Source: Rhipicephalus microplus
Taxonomy: Eukaryota; Arthropoda; Arachnida; Ixodida; Ixodidae
Direction of reading: 5' to 3'
DNA: 64,000 nt
NCBI RefSeq assembly: GCF_043290135.1
Contig: NC_134707.1
Span: 80,804,987 to 80,868,986 of the forward strand
Shown here: positions 1 to 10,544 of the stretch, piece after piece
Layout of the letters: every line of letters starts with the position of its first letter
Numbering within the stretch: the first letter of the stretch is position 1
Notes under the pieces: generated by a model
Databases searched by the model: none
Told to the model about the DNA's origin: nothing
The model's input: the letters and a program-made list of their open reading frames with translations, nothing else
Made by a program: the position numbers and the translations under genes

Positions 1-470
1 AGAGAATAGTACAGATCTTTTATGTCAGCCGAAAACGCTTTTAACCCTATGTTTTTTCGTTCCCTGACGAAACTTATCACCTGTTCCGAATTTTTTGTCA
101 GGAAGGGGTCATTTATGTCAAGCAAGTTTAATGTTCTTTGCAGATACACAGCTACAGCTTTTTGCCACGTGTCCTTCTCCGACACTATCACTCTGAACGG
201 TACTCCTTCCTTATGCGTTTTAGCACTAAAGAACACATCCAGACTGTCATTTTTACTTTTTCTGATACCGCTAAGCACACCTTCTAGATTCATCCTCTTA
301 CAAAGTTCTATTGCTTTTCCCCTCACTTTTTCAATCGAAATACTTTTCTTTTCGCTGAACACTGCCGTAATAGCACTTTTAGCCTTTTCTTTAAATTCAT
401 CATGCGAGAAAACCTGTGTTGTGTCTATGTGCCTTCTCTTGTCCGTGTTCGTTGTCTGCGCTACCATCCA
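1..470 (-). CDS. Penelope-like reverse transcriptase fragment, cut by window edge
   Basis: On the - strand a frame without stops runs from about 470 to position 1 and leaves the window. It reads a block PFRVIVSEKDTWQ, then NDPFLTKNSEQVISFVRE, and ends with FSADIKDLYYS, which fits polymerase motif A with its catalytic aspartate. This pattern (a 'P.R.IVS' block ahead of 'F..DI.DL') is typical of Penelope-like and related retroelement reverse transcriptases. Only the N-terminal part of the RT is present; the YxDD motif and any GIY-YIG endonuclease would lie outside the window. The + strand frame over the same bases is low-complexity and not believable. Strand and RT identity are fairly sure, the clade less so. 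Confidence 0.6.
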
Positions 471-595
471 TCATCATGCAACCATACCAACAAGCCCAAA
501 TCGCCACCCTCATGGTACCAGCCCTGCTCAAGGTTTGTTTGTTTGTTTGCGCATTAGAGAAAATAGCAAACACCCACTCTGTACTTTGGCCACAT

Positions 596-812
596 TTTTT
601 CTTCTTCTTCTTCTTCTTCTTCTTCTTCTTCTTCTTCTTCTTCTTCTTCTTCTTCTTCTTCTTCTTCTTCTTCTTCTTCTTCTTCTCTTTTTTTTCTTCC
701 CCTCCTTTTTCTTCTTCTCCTCCTTTTCCTTCTCCTTTTTCTTCTCCTCCTTTTGCTTCTTCTCCTTTTTCTTCTTCTCCTCCTTCCTTTTGCTTCTCCT
801 TTTTTTGTTTTG
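596..812. repeat. (CTT)n microsatellite and pyrimidine tract
   Basis: Pure CTT repeats run from about 600 to 684, followed by an impure C/T-rich tract to about 812. The long poly-Leu, poly-Phe and poly-Lys frames here are artefacts of the repeat. Confidence 0.95.
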
Positions 813-1063
813 TTTCCCAGGGATGATGGCTCATACCCACTCAGGGGGATTGGCCAAGAAAGTGTAGTGCAGTTTTTCTGTGATCATTTTAAGTATGTGT
901 AATTGGTATTATAATAAAACTAATGTAAAAAAACAACATAAAAAGAGCAAACGAAAAAAAATCAAGTTGAGCAATTTTGAGATTTGAGGTGTTATGATTA
1001 CTACTCAGCGGCGTTTACTTCACTCTGCCCTGGGGAGTAATAAAGAATTTTTTTGATTGAAGA
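813..1063. other. gene-free spacer, probably LINE A 3' region
   Basis: AT-rich sequence between the pyrimidine tract and the last codon of LINE A. It probably includes the short 3' UTR of LINE A on the - strand, but no clear poly-A or microsatellite tail marks the end. Confidence 0.4.
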
Positions 1064-3238
1064 TCACAAAGGTATACGCTTGGTTGCCTGAATATAATTG
1101 CATACGGCATGGAAAGCATCCCTGTGGCAATGTCCCAAAACTAAGGCACCAAAGCTTAGCACCGTTTCCGCCGTCAATCTAACGCCTATTTTTAGAAATG
1201 GCATAACTAGTAACCTTTTTTTAAGTATATCGTAGCGGCGACAATACAAAAAATAATGATCTAGTGATTCCATTTCTCCGCAGAATGCGCAGAGGGGTGA
1301 TGTTGTCTGACCAGCTCTGTGTATATACAGGTTTAGGGGGGAAGACACGACATCGAAATTTAGTAATTAAGACTTCGAGCTTTCTGGACTGACTCCAGTG
1401 GGGCTGCCATGGAAACATGAGGTGGTTATAGTCTGTCCATGTAGTTACTTTTTCTATCGTATCCGTGGAGATTGCTGATTTTCGATATCTTATTGCCGTG
1501 ATATATTCAACATCTGGCAGTATGGACAAAACTGGCCCGTCAAGTCCGGCTCGTGCTAAGGAATCGGCCAATTCATTTAATCTTAATCCACAGTGTCCCG
1601 GAACCCATAATAACCTCAGGAGTCTCAACTGCGGGGGTACTAATGTTTTGAATGTGCTTAAAATTCGAGAGTTCTCTGAAGCTGTCAGAGCTGCACAAAC
1701 TGAAAGAGAATCCGTCATTATGACTGCGTTAATTTGATTTGATTGAAGTTTTCGAAGAGCTAAAATAATCGCCACGAGCTCCGCTTCAAAAACTGGAGTA
1801 AAATCAGGCAGTCTCACTGAAAAGGACCAGTCAAGCGAATCAGAGGCAATGCCTACACCTGCATTTTGATTATTTACGGAAGCATCTGTGGCTATTATAT
1901 TTTTAGTTTCTGCATGCTCCAAGTAATCTAATAATATGTTATTTAAAAATTTGAGAGATTGTAATTTGGCGTTTTGGGGAAATATATCATCATACTCAAT
2001 AATAACATGACAATTCGAGTCATTAGTCTCAATTACATTTCTAATGTTCACATTTATACTTTGTAGATTCTTTTGTACAAACATTATCTGAGGTGTGTGA
2101 AATCGTGGCCAATGAGCAAGAAAGAAGGCGTCTGGGTTTGCGATAAAAGCATATTGAGATCTTCTTTCCGGTAAGCTATAAAATTTTAAAAATGCTTGTA
2201 CGGTCAAAATTCGAAATCGACAAAGTAGTGTAGGCAGGCGCGCTTCCTGGTACAGTACGTTGATAGCCGCAAATCTAGGGAGTCCCAGACACATTCGCAG
2301 TGCTTCTCGCTCCAAGATAACTAGAGGTTTTGTTTTATAAGCAGGGCCACCCGAGAATATTATGCAGCCGAATTCCATGATGGGGCGCATATAAATTTTG
2401 TACAACGTTATCAAGGTGTGCCTCCGTAACCCATATTTCCGGTTACTTAGCTTGTGTAGTAAGCCTGAAGCCCGCTGTGCTTTGGTAGTTATATACTCTA
2501 TGTGCGGACTCCAGTTAAGTTTGTCATTATAAATGATTCCCAAATATTTTATAGAGTCTACTTGCTGGATGGGTTCCTGTTTATAAAGAATTGAAATTGA
2601 AATTGGTTCTGCAAGCGGAAACGCCATGAGCGCACTTTTGTTGACATTTAATGATAACGAAATCGACTGCAACCAAGTTTCTGACATGTTAATATATCTT
2701 TGTAATTTAAGTTGTAGTGAGTAAATACCACAGTCAGCAGCAAAGAGTGCGATGTCATCAGCATAAATGTAGACAGTAACTTCTTGATCTGCTGGAATGG
2801 TGCTCATTAAAGCATCAAATACTACTGGAGATAAGACTGCTCCTTGGGGAACTCCGCGCGTTTGTTTAAATCTAGATGAGGAACTTCCATCCTTGACGCA
2901 GTAGAATTCTCTTGATTTTGAGAATTCTGCCACCCACTCAATAAAATATTGTGGGAAGTTCAATCTCTCTAGCGTATTTAATAATATGCAGTGCTCCACA
3001 CTGTCATACGCCTTGGCTATGTCAAGCGTTACTAAAGCAGCGTATTGTCTTCTTTTACGCGCGAGCTGTATTCGGCTCTCTAAATCAGCATGGGCACACC
3101 AAATAGAGAAATCACTACGAAAGCCGATTTGGTTCGGTTTTATTACTGAATTGTCTGCCATCCAGATACTTACTCGGATATGTAAGACCCGCTCTACTAG
3201 TTTGACCATGTTAGATGTTAGAGAGATTGGTCTGATAT
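1064..3238 (-). pseudogene. LINE A ORF2, C-terminal part (RT palm, RNase H, zinc motif)
   Basis: Reverse transcriptase with TLDIAKAYDSVEH (motif A), TRGVPQGAVLSPVVF (motif B) and YIYADDIALFA (catalytic YADD), then an RNase H domain (IATDASVNN, FEAELVAI, MTDSLSVCAAL). A final LCAFCGEMESLDHYFLYC gives a CCHC-type zinc motif typical of the C-terminus of such ORF2 proteins. Near 1345 the frame changes: the main frame (1221-3209) runs into nonsense while the zinc motif is read in another frame (1064-1348), so there is a one- or two-base indel. The upstream end is cut at 3238 by Gypsy-1; the rest of the RT continues beyond 8934. The product would copy element RNA by target-primed reverse transcription if intact. 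Confidence 0.85.
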
Positions 3239-3517
3239 TGACGCAAAGTGAACGCAGTATTCAAACTACGCGCGCTAGTTCATGCGCCCCCCCAAGAGAT
3301 CAGCGGCTTTATGATCAAACAAGAAAAGGCCGTGACGGCGCGCGCTTCCTCAGCACGGGATTTTGATGAAGAAGAAGTGGACCACCACTCGAGCGTTTTT
3401 CTCTCTCGGAGATTGATCCCTTTTTTGCTGATCGCCTGTTACAGACGCCGCTACTTTTCAGGCACAAGTTCGCCCCAATAAACAGTTATTCGTACACCAT
3501 TTGGATTGTACGTAACA
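3239..3517 (+). repeat. Gypsy-1 5' LTR (279 bp)
   Basis: Begins TGACGCAAAG and ends GTACGTAACA. Same length as the 3' copy, with two visible base differences (G/A in the AAGAAAAGGCC stretch, A/G in CTTTTCAGGCAC). An AATAAA lies at about 3477, a plausible polyadenylation signal. The preceding GATAT is the target-site duplication. Confidence 0.95.
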
Positions 3518-3521
3518 ATTC

Positions 3522-3539
3522 TGGTGGAGGTGCTGGGTA
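3522..3539 (+). promoter_or_regulatory. Gypsy-1 candidate primer-binding site
   Basis: TGGTGGAGGTGCTGGG starts four bases after the 5' LTR, where a tRNA 3' end ending in CCA would anneal to prime minus-strand synthesis. I could not match it to a specific tRNA. Gypsy-2 has TGGTGGAG at the same spacing. Confidence 0.5.
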
Positions 3540-5003
3540 ATGATCCCAAACCCAGTTAGACTTCGAGGAAGCAGCCCGGAACCACGAGCAGTCCAACCAA
3601 CTGAGCTCACGCCAGTTCATCAGCGCTCCAGCCGTCGTCTACGTGGTGAGCCGCCGGAATTTCCCCTGCCACTAGAGCCCAGAGTGTCTCCAGCTGCCTC
3701 CGGTGAGAGTACCGAAATGTCGTCTCCAACCGCTGCCGCACACGCCGTTTCGTCTCCAGTCGCTGCCACGCACGTCGTTGTCGATGAGCCACGGACGCCG
3801 GACCCTTTTCATGGCGATCCTCATGAAGACGCCGAGGATTGGCTGGAGGGTTTTGAGCGCGTCGCCAACTGCAACGGATGGCCCGAAGAACGGAAGCTCC
3901 GCCGAGTTTATTTCGCATTGCAGCACAGCGCACGAATGTGGTTTGAAAACCATGAAGGTACCATTCTATCGTGGGATGATTTCCGACGGGAGCTACTAGC
4001 CACATACCCGAGTACAGACCGCAAGGAAAGAGCTGAAGCTGCCTTGCAGGCAAGAAACCAGCGCAACAATGAAAGCGTCGCAATGTATGTGGAAGACATG
4101 TGCCGGTTATTCCGCCGGTCTGATCAAAATATGAGCGAGGACAAGAAACTTCGGCACCTGATGCGTGGGGTGAAGCAGGAGATTTTCGCTGGTTTGCTCC
4201 GATGTCACCCACGGAACGTCGCTGAATTTCGCACCGAGGCGACAGCGGTTGAAAAGACTCTGCAACAGCGAGCGAGGCACTACAATCGAGATGTTAACGT
4301 CGCATCCGTAGACGCGGTGTCAGCAGTCTTCGGGAATGGCATCGACGTATTACGAGAGCTCATTCGATCGGTAGTTCGAGATGAGCTCCAGAAGCTAAAC
4401 GGCAACCCCTCAACGGTCTCGTCTTTAGGGGAAGTTGTTCGGGAGGAGGTGAGACAGGCAGTCCGTGAGCAGCAGCCACAAGCCCAGCCTGTTCAAGCGT
4501 CAGTTCCGATGCAGCCCGCAGTCTCGTACGCCGAGGTACTGAGAAACACCCCTGTACCTCATTTCGTCACCCCTGGACCTCCTTTCGCCGCCCCTGGACC
4601 TTATTTCGCCGCAGCAAGCACGCATCTGCCGAAACCTCGATTTACGCCGTCCCCAGCCGAGACTAGGATCCGAAAAGCTGATATATGGCGCACTCCTGAT
4701 CGAATTCCGCTTTGTTATCACTGCGGCGAAGCTGGCCATCTTTACCGGATGTGTGCATATCGCCGAGCTGGACTTCGGGGTTTTCCCGTAAACGCTGCCT
4801 GTCCACGGAATGGGGAGCGACCTTTTGAAATCGAGGAGTACTTGTCAACGCGTCAAGGGGCTCACTCCTCGCAGCAGCATCAGTCTCGGTCGACAGCGCC
4901 ACTGAGGTATCGGTCACCAAGTCCGCGCCACATTCAAACTCTCCGAGGCGACTTCCACAAAGCCCGCTTCGGGAAAACTAGAATCGGCGACCTGGGGAGG
5001 TAA
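3540..5003 (+). CDS. Gypsy-1 gag polyprotein
   Basis: A 487-residue open frame starting with ATG just after the primer-binding site. Residues about 85-240 look like a Ty3/Gypsy Gag capsid region (DPFHGDPHEDAEDWLEGFE, ARMWFENHEGTILSWDDF, motifs of the retrotransposon gag family). A proline- and alanine-rich linker follows, then a single nucleocapsid CCHC zinc knuckle, CYHCGEAGHLYRMC (C-x2-C-x4-H-x4-C), near residues 393-406. Gag would assemble the cytoplasmic virus-like particle that packages element RNA. The frame is intact. The protease frame (+1 relative to gag) overlaps its end, which suggests that pol is made by ribosomal frameshifting, though no slippery site was identified. Confidence 0.9.
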   Translation: MIPNPVRLRGSSPEPRAVQPTELTPVHQRSSRRLRGEPPEFPLPLEPRVSPAASGESTEMSSPTAAAHAVSSPVAATHVVVDEPRTPDPFHGDPHEDAEDWLEGFERVANCNGWPEERKLRRVYFALQHSARMWFENHEGTILSWDDFRRELLATYPSTDRKERAEAALQARNQRNNESVAMYVEDMCRLFRRSDQNMSEDKKLRHLMRGVKQEIFAGLLRCHPRNVAEFRTEATAVEKTLQQRARHYNRDVNVASVDAVSAVFGNGIDVLRELIRSVVRDELQKLNGNPSTVSSLGEVVREEVRQAVREQQPQAQPVQASVPMQPAVSYAEVLRNTPVPHFVTPGPPFAAPGPYFAAASTHLPKPRFTPSPAETRIRKADIWRTPDRIPLCYHCGEAGHLYRMCAYRRAGLRGFPVNAACPRNGERPFEIEEYLSTRQGAHSSQQHQSRSTAPLRYRSPSPRHIQTLRGDFHKARFGKTRIGDLGR

Positions 5004-5004
5004 G

Positions 5005-5750
5005 GCCGCTGCCGACGCAAGAAAACAACCTCCAGTGCCGATTTCAAAATGTGATGACGGACACGAGACTGCGTGCGGAAATGGTAACGTCGCTTCTGAT
5101 TTGTCGGTAATTATAGACGGCTACGAAACGAATGCTTTAGTAGACACAGGCGCAGACTATTCCGTCATGAGCAGGGGACTTGCCAGAACGCTGAAAAAAG
5201 TGCTGACCCCTCTAGAATAGGACCACAAGTGCGAACCGCCGGGGGACACCTTATCGATCCGGCAGGCATGTGTACCTCTAGAGTTGGGATACGCGGCTTC
5301 ACCTACGTCGCCAGCTTCATTGTCCTGTCGGAGTGTTCAAGAGATGTAATTATCGGAATGGACTTTTTGCAGGCCAATGGCGCAGTGATAAACTTGCAGG
5401 AAACGTGCGTCTCGTTCTCGACGAAACACGCCATCGCGACTTTCGAGAGTGAAAAACGATTCGATGTGCTCCAGATTGCAGGTGATGATGTAACAGTACC
5501 TGCAAGATCCATCATCGTTGTCACCGTAAAAAGCAATGTGTACAACGACTATGAAGGAATGGCAGAAAGCAATACTGGGCTATTACTCGAGAAAGGGATC
5601 TGTGCAGCAAGAGGTATTGTACGACTGCGTGATGGGTGTACGAGTGTCTTCCTGACAAATTTCCGAAATGAGGTGCAGCACCTTGCGAAGGGAACTGTGG
5701 TTGGTCACTTGCATGATTACGTTCCGATTACGGATTTGAATTCTTCCTAG
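5005..5750 (+). pseudogene. Gypsy-1 protease region, broken by frameshift and stop
   Basis: The retropepsin active-site motif LVDTGADYSVMS is read in one frame that ends in a stop at 5218-5220. The rest of the protease (RDVIIGMDFLQANGAVI, the conserved 'IIGxDFL' block) continues from about 5221 in a different frame and stops at TAG 5748-5750. The first break needs an indel close to 5220. The second is a nonsense codon, because the same frame continues open into the reverse transcriptase. The protease would normally cut the Gag-Pol polyprotein; as read here it cannot be made in one piece. Confidence 0.85.
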
Positions 5751-8525
5751 ACTGCACCACTGCCCCCTGACGGTATAGATTCCATACTCGCATCTATCCA
5801 CATCGAAGCAGCCCTATCACCGAACCAGAAACAAAAAATCGAGAGCCTTATACGGGAGTACGCCTCATGTTTCTCCACGTCATCGAAAGTGCAAAGAACA
5901 TCTATCATCAAACACCGCATCATAGTCGATCAATCTGTTAGACCTATTTGCCAGCACCCGTACCGAGTGTCACCAAAAGAGAGAGAAGTCATCAAAGGCC
6001 AAGTTGAAGAAATGCTCAGGGACGACGTAATTCAACCGTCGGCCAGCCCATGGGCCTCACCTGTAGTACTGGTAAAGAAAAAGGACCAGACCTTGCGCTT
6101 CTGCGTTGACTACCGAAAAATGAACGTCGTCACAAAGCGGGATGTCTATCCCCTTCCAAGGATCGATGACACGCTTGACAGACTACGAGACGCAAAATTC
6201 TTTTCCTCTCTAGACCTCAAGAGCGGATACTGGCAGATAGACGTGGACGAACGAGATCGCGAGAAAACTGCTTTCGTGACCCCAGATGGGTTATACGAGT
6301 TCAAGGTACTCCCATTTGGCCTGTGTTCCGCACCCGCCACATTTCAGCGGATGATGGATACTGTGCTGTCCGGATTAAAATGGCAGTCCTGCCTTGTTTA
6401 TCTCGATGACGTCGTGATCTTTTCGGCCACCTTTGATCAGCATGTGGAACGACTACGAACTGTGCTCGAAGCGATTAGTTCAGCAGGGCTGACGATAAAA
6501 CCCCAAAAGTGCCATTTTGGTTTTCATGAACTGCTTTTCCTCGGTCATGTGGTTAGCTCTGAAGGCATTCGACCTGACCCTGAAAAGACAGCAGCTGTAG
6601 AAAAGTTTCCTAGACCGACAGATAAAAGGGCTGTGAGACGATTCTTAGGACTTTGTGCCTATTACAGAAGATTCGTTAAAGATTTTTCGAAGATTGCGGA
6701 GCCACTAACCCGACTGACGAAAGAAGACATGCCTTTCACCTGGACAAGCGAGCAAGAAGAGGCGTTCAATGAGCTACGACAGCGACTCCTACACCACCCT
6801 GTCCTGGCACATTTCCACGAAGAAGCCGAAACAGAGATTCACACGGACGCAAGCAATTTGGGACTAGGCGCCGTCCTTGTGCAGCTGCAAAACGGAGAGG
6901 AAAGAGTGGTCGCATATGCTAGTCGCACTCTTTCGAGAGCTGAAATAAATTATTCGGCGACGGAAAAAGAATGTCTGGCGGTAATATGGGCGATACAGAA
7001 ATTCCGACCGTACTTATATGGTAGACCATTTCGAGCAGTGAGCGACCATCACTCGTTGTGCTGGCTCGCAGGCCTAAAGGACCCTTCTGGGCGACTTGCT
7101 AGATGGAGCCTCAGGTTGCAAGAATACGACATAACAGTCGTATACAAGTCATGTTGCAAGCACAGCGATGCTGATTGCCTATCACGCGCACCAATGGAAT
7201 CTGCACCTGGGGAAGATGGAGACGACTTTCCGTTTCTTGGGGCCGTGAGCACCGCAGACATGACTGAATATCAGCGATCTGACGCGGAGTTGCTTAAACT
7301 GATCAAGCATCTGGAAGGGCAACCCGTGCGTGTTCCTCTAGTTTTCGTCCGGGGATTGTCCTCGTACCTCATGAGAAACAACGTTTTATACAAAAGAAAC
7401 TTCGAGCACAGCAAGGAGAAATTCCTACTCGTCGTTCCTTCGGCCTTGCGACCCGAAATCCTGGAAGCCTGCCACGATGACCCAGCAGCAGGACACCTCG
7501 GAGTGAGTAGAACATTGGCTCGCATCCGCACAAAATACTACTGGCCAAAGTTACTGGATGCTGTACACCATTATGTAAGGACATGTAGAGATTGCCGGAG
7601 ACGCAAAACGCCTCCATTGAAACCTGCAGAATTTTTCCAGCCAATTGAACCACCCGAGTCTCCGTTCGAACAAGTAGGAATGGATCTACTTGGTCCATTT
7701 CCCACGTCATCAATGGGCAACCGATGGATAGTAGTGGCGACAGACTACTTAACCCGGTATGCCGAGACAGCCTCTCTCACCAGGGGCACGGCTATAGAAG
7801 TAGCTGAATTTTTCGTCACTAACATTGTACTACGGCATGGTGCCCCAAAGGTGGTTATCACGGATCGAGGAACTGCAGTCACAGCCAATCTTACGCAGTC
7901 CATTATGAAACTTACCCACACAAGTCATAGGAAAACAACGGCTTACCACCCCCAAACTAATGGGCTAACCGAGCGACTCAACAGAACTCTAACCGATATG
8001 TTGTCCATTTACGTTGACTTGGAGCACCGTGCGTGGGACAAGATACTGCCGTACGCCACTTTCGCTTACAATACTGCTGTGCAGGAGACTACTAAAGTGA
8101 CGCCATTCCAGCTAGTCTATGGTCGAGTAGTTACCACACCATTAGATGCAATGCTGCCTGTAGGCGACAATACAGAGCACAAGCCTGACACCAGCGAATT
8201 CATTGAGCGAGCCGAAGAAGCACGGCAGTTGGCGCGACATCGCATAAGACAACAACAACGCGTGGATGCAAACCGTTACAACCTTCGTCGGAGAGGGGTC
8301 GACTACGCACCAGGCGATCTAGTTTGGATTTGGACTCCTGTGCGGACGCCTGGCCTTTCCGAAAAGCTCATGCGCCGCTATTTCGGCCCTTACCGAGTCC
8401 TTCGTCGCGTCAGCTCCTTGAACTACGAGGTGTCACCGGAAGGACAAGTGAGCTCATCAAGATGCCGAAGGAGCACAGAAATCGTGCATGTAGTCAGAAT
8501 GAAGCCATACTATGACAGGCAATGA
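5751..8525 (+). CDS. Gypsy-1 pol: RT, RNase H and integrase
   Basis: One long frame, open from just after the TAG at 5750 to 8525. In order: RT with LRFCVDYRKMN, FSSLDLKSGYWQI and the catalytic VYLDDVVIF (near 6400); RNase H with EIHTDASNLGLGAVL (near 6840); the integrase zinc-binding HHCC region (GHLGVSRTLARIRTKYYWP, CRDCRRRK; 7490-7610); the integrase DDE core (QVGMDLLGPFP, VITDRG, YHPQTNGLTERLNRTL); and a C-terminal GPYRVL module near 8388 typical of GPY/F integrases. No chromodomain and no env follow. The domains look complete, but the upstream stop and frameshift separate them from gag and the protease active site, so this copy probably depends on other copies, if it moves at all. Confidence 0.9.
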   Translation, partial: TAPLPPDGIDSILASIHIEAALSPNQKQKIESLIREYASCFSTSSKVQRTSIIKHRIIVDQSVRPICQHPYRVSPKEREVIKGQVEEMLRDDVIQPSASPWASPVVLVKKKDQTLRFCVDYRKMNVVTKRDVYPLPRIDDTLDRLRDAKFFSSLDLKSGYWQIDVDERDREKTAFVTPDGLYEFKVLPFGLCSAPATFQRMMDTVLSGLKWQSCLVYLDDVVIFSATFDQHVERLRTVLEAISSAGLTIKPQKCHFGFHELLFLGHVVSSEGIRPDPEKTAAVEKFPRPTDKRAVRRFLGLCAYYRRFVKDFSKIAEPLTRLTKEDMPFTWTSEQEEAFNELRQRLLHHPVLAHFHEEAETEIHTDASNLGLGAVLVQLQNGEERVVAYASRTLSRAEINYSATEKECLAVIWAIQKFRPYLYGRPFRAVSDHHSLCWLAGLKDPSGRLARWSLRLQEYDITVVYKSCCKHSDADCLSRAPMESAPGEDGDDFPFLGAVSTADMTEYQRSDAELLKLIKHLEGQPVRVPLVFVRGLSSYLMRNNVLYKRNFEHSKEKFLLVVPSALRPEILEACHDDPAAGHLGVSRTLARIRTKYYWPKLLDAVHHYVRTCRDCRRRKTPPLKPAEFFQPIEPPESPFEQVGMDLLGPFPTSSMGNRWIVVATDYLTRYAETASLTRGTAIEVAEFFVTNIVLRHGAPKVVITDRGTAVTANLTQSIMKLTHTSHRKTTAYHPQTNGLTERLNRTLTDMLSIYVDLEHRAWDKILPYATFAYNTAVQETTKVTPFQLVYGRVVTTPLDAMLPVGDNTEHKPDTSEFIERAEEARQLARHRIRQQQRVDANRYNLRRRGVDYAPGDLVWIWTPVRTPGLSEKLMRRYFGPYRVLRRVSSLNYEVSPEGQVSSSRCRRSTEIVHVVRMKPYYDRQ

Positions 8526-8649
8526 ACATCGAATTATACACACCCGATTATGAGGAATACCTATTTCTCCATTGGAAATCACGCATTCAGACCATCTCAG
8601 CAACACTGCTTTTACGCATCGAGACGATGCGTTTTCGGAGGAGGGATAA

Positions 8650-8928
8650 TGACGCAAAGTGAACGCAGTATTCAAACTACGCGCGCTAGTTCATGCGCCC
8701 CCCCAAGAGATCAGCGGCTTTATGATCAAACAAGAAAAAGCCGTGACGGCGCGCGCTTCCTCAGCACGGGATTTTGATGAAGAAGAAGTGGACCACCACT
8801 CGAGCGTTTTTCTCTCTCGGAGATTGATCCCTTTTTTGCTGATCGCCTGTTACAGACGCCGCTACTTTTCGGGCACAAGTTCGCCCCAATAAACAGTTAT
8901 TCGTACACCATTTGGATTGTACGTAACA
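8650..8928 (+). repeat. Gypsy-1 3' LTR (279 bp)
   Basis: Same length as the 5' LTR with two base differences, followed by the target-site duplication GATAT at 8929-8933. LINE A sequence resumes directly afterwards. Confidence 0.95.
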
Positions 8929-8933
8929 GATAT

Positions 8934-10530
8934 TATCGACTGTTAATCCTACACCCGGATTTTTTAGTATAGGAATCACCTTTGCTATCCTCCAATCCTG
9001 CGGCACCCATGAGTTTTTTAAGGAGTAGTTAATCACATTGGCGACGTCTCGAGGCGATCAATTGAACAAAATTTTAATCATGGGTACTGTTATTCAATCT
9101 GGGCCAGGAGACGCACAGGGTAAATGTTTAATCACGTTGGATACTTCAGTCTGTGTCACTTCTTCAAAGTCAGAATTTGTCGTAGACTTGTGCCAGTTGT
9201 TTGACACTACTGAAGTGAATCTGCTTTCCAGACCTTTACCGATTGCCTCTAAGGTAGAGGTCATTTCATGCGCCGACAGATTATCACAAGCTACATTAAC
9301 TGGTGATGGCAAGATTTTCCGAGCTCTCATATATCGGAACAGTGCTTTCATATGTTTAGGCTTCGACAGGTATTCATAATGTCTTCTGTCATATTCTTGT
9401 TTAGCTTGAGCTACCGTTCTTTTAAAGCCTGCAGCAATGAATTTATAATCGGCCCAGTTTTGGGGGGATTGATTATGTAAGCGCTGCTTCCAAGCTGCCT
9501 GACGTCGTCGGTGCTCTCTTGTACATTCATCATTCCACCAACGGCTATATACTCTTTTTGTGGATTCAACAGTAAATTCGGCTCTTTTGTAGGATCTTTT
9601 AATGACTGCGTTTATTTTCAGTGCTTTTTTATCATCGCTTTTTTTCCGAGTGTAAAGGCAATGCTGACTTCAGATCATTCTTAAATTAAGTGTAATTTAC
9701 AAATACTCTTACATTTGAACAAGATGGAATTATCGGGCAAAAAATTTCAAAACTTATCGGTAAGTAGTCACTGTTGGTGCCACAGTCCAGTGCTTTCCAA
9801 GAAGAAGTAGTAACGGCACAACTGACAAAACTTAAATCTAAGGCCGACCTGGAGTGATTACGAATAAATGTGGGGGTTCTGACGTTGAGGCACGTCAGGT
9901 CATTAGCCATTGTCCACTCCCATAAGCGTTTCCCACTCAGATCAGTTCTAAAACCCCAACTCGTGTGGTGGGAATTAAAGTCTCCAACTAAAACTTTGTC
10001 TTTGCACCACGATTTTGTAGCTAGATCCAAACTTCGTGTGTCTTGAACTCCATCCGGAAAATACATATTAACTAAAGTGGAAGTAGTGCAGTTGAGCAGT
10101 GTAATGTCTACTGCCAAAATTTCGCATTCTGGCGACATATGTTTGTATGAGCATTTGACTTACATACTAATTCTATTATTAATAAAGAGAGCTAGACCCC
10201 CACCTCTCGATGGATGGTCTAGTCGAAAAGATCGGAAGTTATTTAAATGTAACGAATTATGCACAGATAGCCATGTCTCTTGTAATGCTATAATATCAGG
10301 AGCGAATTTAGAAGTCAAGCATACCAAATCCGTAGATGCAGAATGGATTGATCGGCAATTCCAATGGAGAATCTTAAGTGACCCTATGGTTTCGAAAGAG
10401 CTGCTTCCGCTATAGCTTTTTCTAGAATGCTTTCTTTCAAGAAATCCCTCTTTGAAAGGCTCTCCTTTTCTTTCAGATACTTTTGTTCTTTGTTTGTTTC
10501 GGTGAGTTAGTTTTCCTTGACACAGGGGAT
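8934..10530 (-). pseudogene. LINE A ORF2, N-terminal part (endonuclease, linker, start of RT)
   Basis: On the - strand, APE-type endonuclease sequence is visible at 10138-9686: VNMYFPDG, VLVGDFNSHHTSWG, and a C-terminal TNSDYLPISFEI resembling the 'SDH' end of these nucleases. The linker follows with WWNDECTREHRRRQAAWK-like sequence (about 9540), then CASPGPD and the RT fingers (SWVPQDWRIAKVIPILKNPG, 9036-8950). Several frame changes and stops break it, including in the endonuclease N-terminus at 10140-10430. It joins the 3' piece across Gypsy-1 and the ORF1 piece across LINE B. The endonuclease would nick target DNA to prime reverse transcription. Confidence 0.8.
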
Positions 10531-10544
10531 CTAGATCGCTTCAG

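Larger units (their letters stand above)
3239..8928 (+). mobile_element. Gypsy-1: complete Ty3/Gypsy LTR retrotransposon with broken pol
   Basis: A 5690-bp element with two 279-bp LTRs, gag, protease, RT, RNase H and integrase, and no envelope gene. It is flanked by a perfect 5-bp duplication GATAT (3234-3238 and 8929-8933), and the LINE A reading frame resumes on the far side, so this is a clean insertion. The LTRs begin TG and end CA. A 4-base spacer follows the left LTR, then a candidate primer-binding site starting TGGTGGAGG at 3522. A purine-rich stretch ahead of the right LTR (about 8636-8649) is the likely polypurine tract. Pol is interrupted by a frameshift and an in-frame stop (see the pol entries). 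Confidence 0.95.

Noticed and set aside
22..867. 281-codon + strand open frame at the left edge
   Set aside because: Its right half is the CTT repeat and its left half is antisense to a recognisable reverse transcriptase.
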